Source: Ruminococcus sp. (GTDB lineage Bacteria > Bacillota > Clostridia > Oscillospirales > Ruminococcaceae). From it: a stretch of 29,817 nucleotides of DNA. A model generated the notes under the pieces. That model was given only the letters and a program-made list of their open reading frames with translations, had not been told where the DNA came from and ran no database searches. The position numbers and the translations under genes were made by a program. Of the stretch, positions 28,795 through 29,817 are shown one piece after another; the first letter of the stretch is position 1, and every line of letters begins with the position of its first letter. Location of the stretch: NCBI RefSeq assembly GCF_019417665.1, contig NZ_DXUU01000005.1:1-29817 (forward strand), given 5' to 3'.

Positions 28795-29817
28795 TTACTT
28801 GAGGTACAGCGTAACTGATTTCAGTTCCATTGTGCCCCAGTAGCGGAATAAAGTGAAGCGATCCTGCGGATTTGTCACATCAAAAGTGATGGTATTATCT
28901 GCTTGCAGGTCAGCATGTCCGTAGGAATTCTGTACTGTCCAGTTGCCAAGAATCAATGCGCCTCCGAAGCCATAGCCAACTTCGCCTTCCAGTTCAATTA
29001 CGATTTTATCAATGGATTGATAATCATAATCTGTCAGTGAATAGGATTCACCGAGGGTGACATCTGTCAAAATAATTGTATTATCTTCTGACGGAGGAGT
29101 TGTTTGCGTTGTTGTTGGCGGTGCAGTTGCGGTAGTTGTGGAAGTAGTAGTTGTCGTTGTGAGCTGTGTTGTTGTGGTAGTTGTAGAAGTGGTGGTTGTC
29201 GTTGTAGGTTGTGTTGTTGTGGAAGTAGTAGTTGTCGTTGTGGGCTGTGTTGTTGTGGTAGTTGTAGAAGTGGTGGTTGTCGTTGTGGGCTGTGTTGTTG
29301 TGGTAGTTGTGGAAGTGGTAGTTGTCGTTGTAGGCTGTGTTGTTGTGGTAGTTGTGGAAGTAGTAGTTGTCGTTGTAGGCTGTGTTGTCGTGGTAGTTGC
29401 AGAAGTGGTTGTCGTTGTGGTTACAGTTGTCTCTTCTGTTGTATCACCGCAGTGCAGAACTACAGATTCCAATTCGGTGTCACCGTACCATTTATAAAGA
29501 ACCATGGAATTGTAGAATTTGTCCAGAGATACGGTTAAGGCAGTACCCGTGAGGTCATCTGCGGTGTAGTTCTGGCTCATTTCCCAATTGCCAAATGCAG
29601 CGCAGCCATTCATGCCATATTGCGGCTTACAGCTGAAAATGAAAGAAACCGCAGAAATATCTGTATCCTGATATGGTGTCAAATCATAAGTTTCGCCGAT
29701 TTTCACATCGTCCAGAACAATTGTCTTTGCATCTGGATCTATTGTTGTTTTTGTAGTAGTTGTAGTGTCAGCAGGCTTTGCAGATGTTGCAGAGGAAGTA
29801 GTAGTAGTAGTAGTAGT
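28795..29817 (-). CDS. Thr-rich extracellular protein with two CBM-like repeats, partial
   Basis: The last 340 residues of a longer protein; its start lies beyond the right edge. Domain A (about 30-123) and domain B (247-340) are repeats of one roughly 93-residue fold. They share TIxLxDVxxGExYxLTxY at the start, a central GNW, and a terminal YWG..ELKSVTLY-like strand. They look like small beta-sandwich carbohydrate-binding modules of ruminococcal extracellular enzymes. Between them lies a 119-residue linker almost entirely Thr with Ser, Gln and Pro in 15-residue units, and a second Thr tract precedes domain A. The protein ends right after domain B, with no dockerin, sortase motif or membrane anchor. 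It is probably secreted, and the linker may be O-glycosylated. The catalytic part, if any, is not seen. Confidence 0.7.
   Translation of the reverse strand, partial: TTTTTTTSSATSAKPADTTTTTKTTIDPDAKTIVLDDVKIGETYDLTPYQDTDISAVSFIFSCKPQYGMNGCAAFGNWEMSQNYTADDLTGTALTVSLDKFYNSMVLYKWYGDTELESVVLHCGDTTEETTVTTTTTTSATTTTTQPTTTTTTSTTTTTTQPTTTTTTSTTTTTTQPTTTTTTSTTTTTTQPTTTTTTSTTTQPTTTTTTSTTTTTTQLTTTTTTSTTTATAPPTTTQTTPPSEDNTIILTDVTLGESYSLTDYDYQSIDKIVIELEGEVGYGFGGALILGNWTVQNSYGHADLQADNTITFDVTNPQDRFTLFRYWGTMELKSVTLYLK
29080..29436 (-). repeat. 45-bp coding minisatellite (Thr-rich linker)
   Basis: About six copies of a 45-bp unit encoding QPTTTTTTSTTTTTT (15 residues) run head to tail, with one shortened 12-residue unit (QPTTTTTTSTTT). 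Threonine codons ACA, ACT and ACG are mixed but copied from unit to unit, indicating expansion by recombination or slippage. Length variation among strains is expected. A further ACT run reaches the right edge of the window. Confidence 0.85.

Noticed and set aside
29080..29436. Regularly spaced repeats resembling a CRISPR array
   Set aside because: The 45-bp units are contiguous, in frame and code for a Thr-rich linker. There are no unique spacers and no cas genes.
29104..29538. Cys/Gly/Ser-rich and Val-rich open frames opposite the Thr repeats
   Set aside because: They are reverse-strand readings of the ACA/ACT/ACG repeat codons and have no start signals.

Overview
The window looks like a chromosomal segment of a Gram-positive anaerobe of the class Clostridia, most likely a Ruminococcus-type member of the Oscillospiraceae. 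This assignment is inference. It rests on the Firmicutes gene set (spoVG, bofA-like, zapA, DUF4321, hisS-aspS pairing, mreBCD-PBP2), on strong AGGAGG-type ribosome binding sites, and on a partial extracellular protein in which carbohydrate-binding-module-like domains are joined by very long Thr-rich linkers, a style familiar from fibre-degrading ruminococci.

Layout. (1) Positions 1 to about 3450 are a visibly AT-richer accessory region. It holds an XRE-like regulator, a sigma-region-4-like protein, a small excisionase and a tyrosine integrase, all on + and in the order used by the regulation/recombination end of Tn916-family conjugative elements. The other end of the element is outside the window. 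A 12-bp tandem repeat plus an inverted copy just after int is a candidate attachment or Int-binding region. (2) 3518-7140: a moxR / DUF58 / multi-pass membrane protein operon with a good promoter and a bidirectional terminator. (3) 7155-10934, minus: mgsA, hisS, aspS. (4) 11016-15860, minus: the cell-shape operon mreB-mreC-mreD-PBP2. (5) 15983-21010, minus: dut and DUF4321, zapA and a U32 peptidase-family protein, and murC. (6) 21031-21560, plus: spoVG, whose leader carries a strong intrinsic terminator. (7) A 161-bp MITE-like element with terminal inverted repeats and a TAA duplication abuts the 3' end of the next gene. (8) 21754-25431, minus: yfcE-like phosphodiesterase, YfhO-family membrane protein, Nudix hydrolase. 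(9) 25506-26891, plus: four tightly packed small genes, three unrecognised and the last bofA-like. (10) 26910-28107, minus: rplJ-rplL with an L10 autoregulatory leader; rpoB does not follow. (11) 28141-29817, minus: a small membrane protein and the open-ended Thr-rich extracellular protein.

Functionally the core of the window is envelope growth and division (mreBCD, PBP2, murC, zapA, probably the moxR/DUF58 operon) together with translation genes (aspS, hisS, rplJL). Several housekeeping promoters can be read directly (TTGnCA, 16-17 bp, TATAAT with extended TGn -10). The least-explained items are the spoVG leader terminator, the bofA small-protein cluster, the 12-bp iteron-like array upstream of dut, the MITE, and the methylglyoxal synthase with substituted active-site positions. 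No rRNA, tRNA or CRISPR array was seen.
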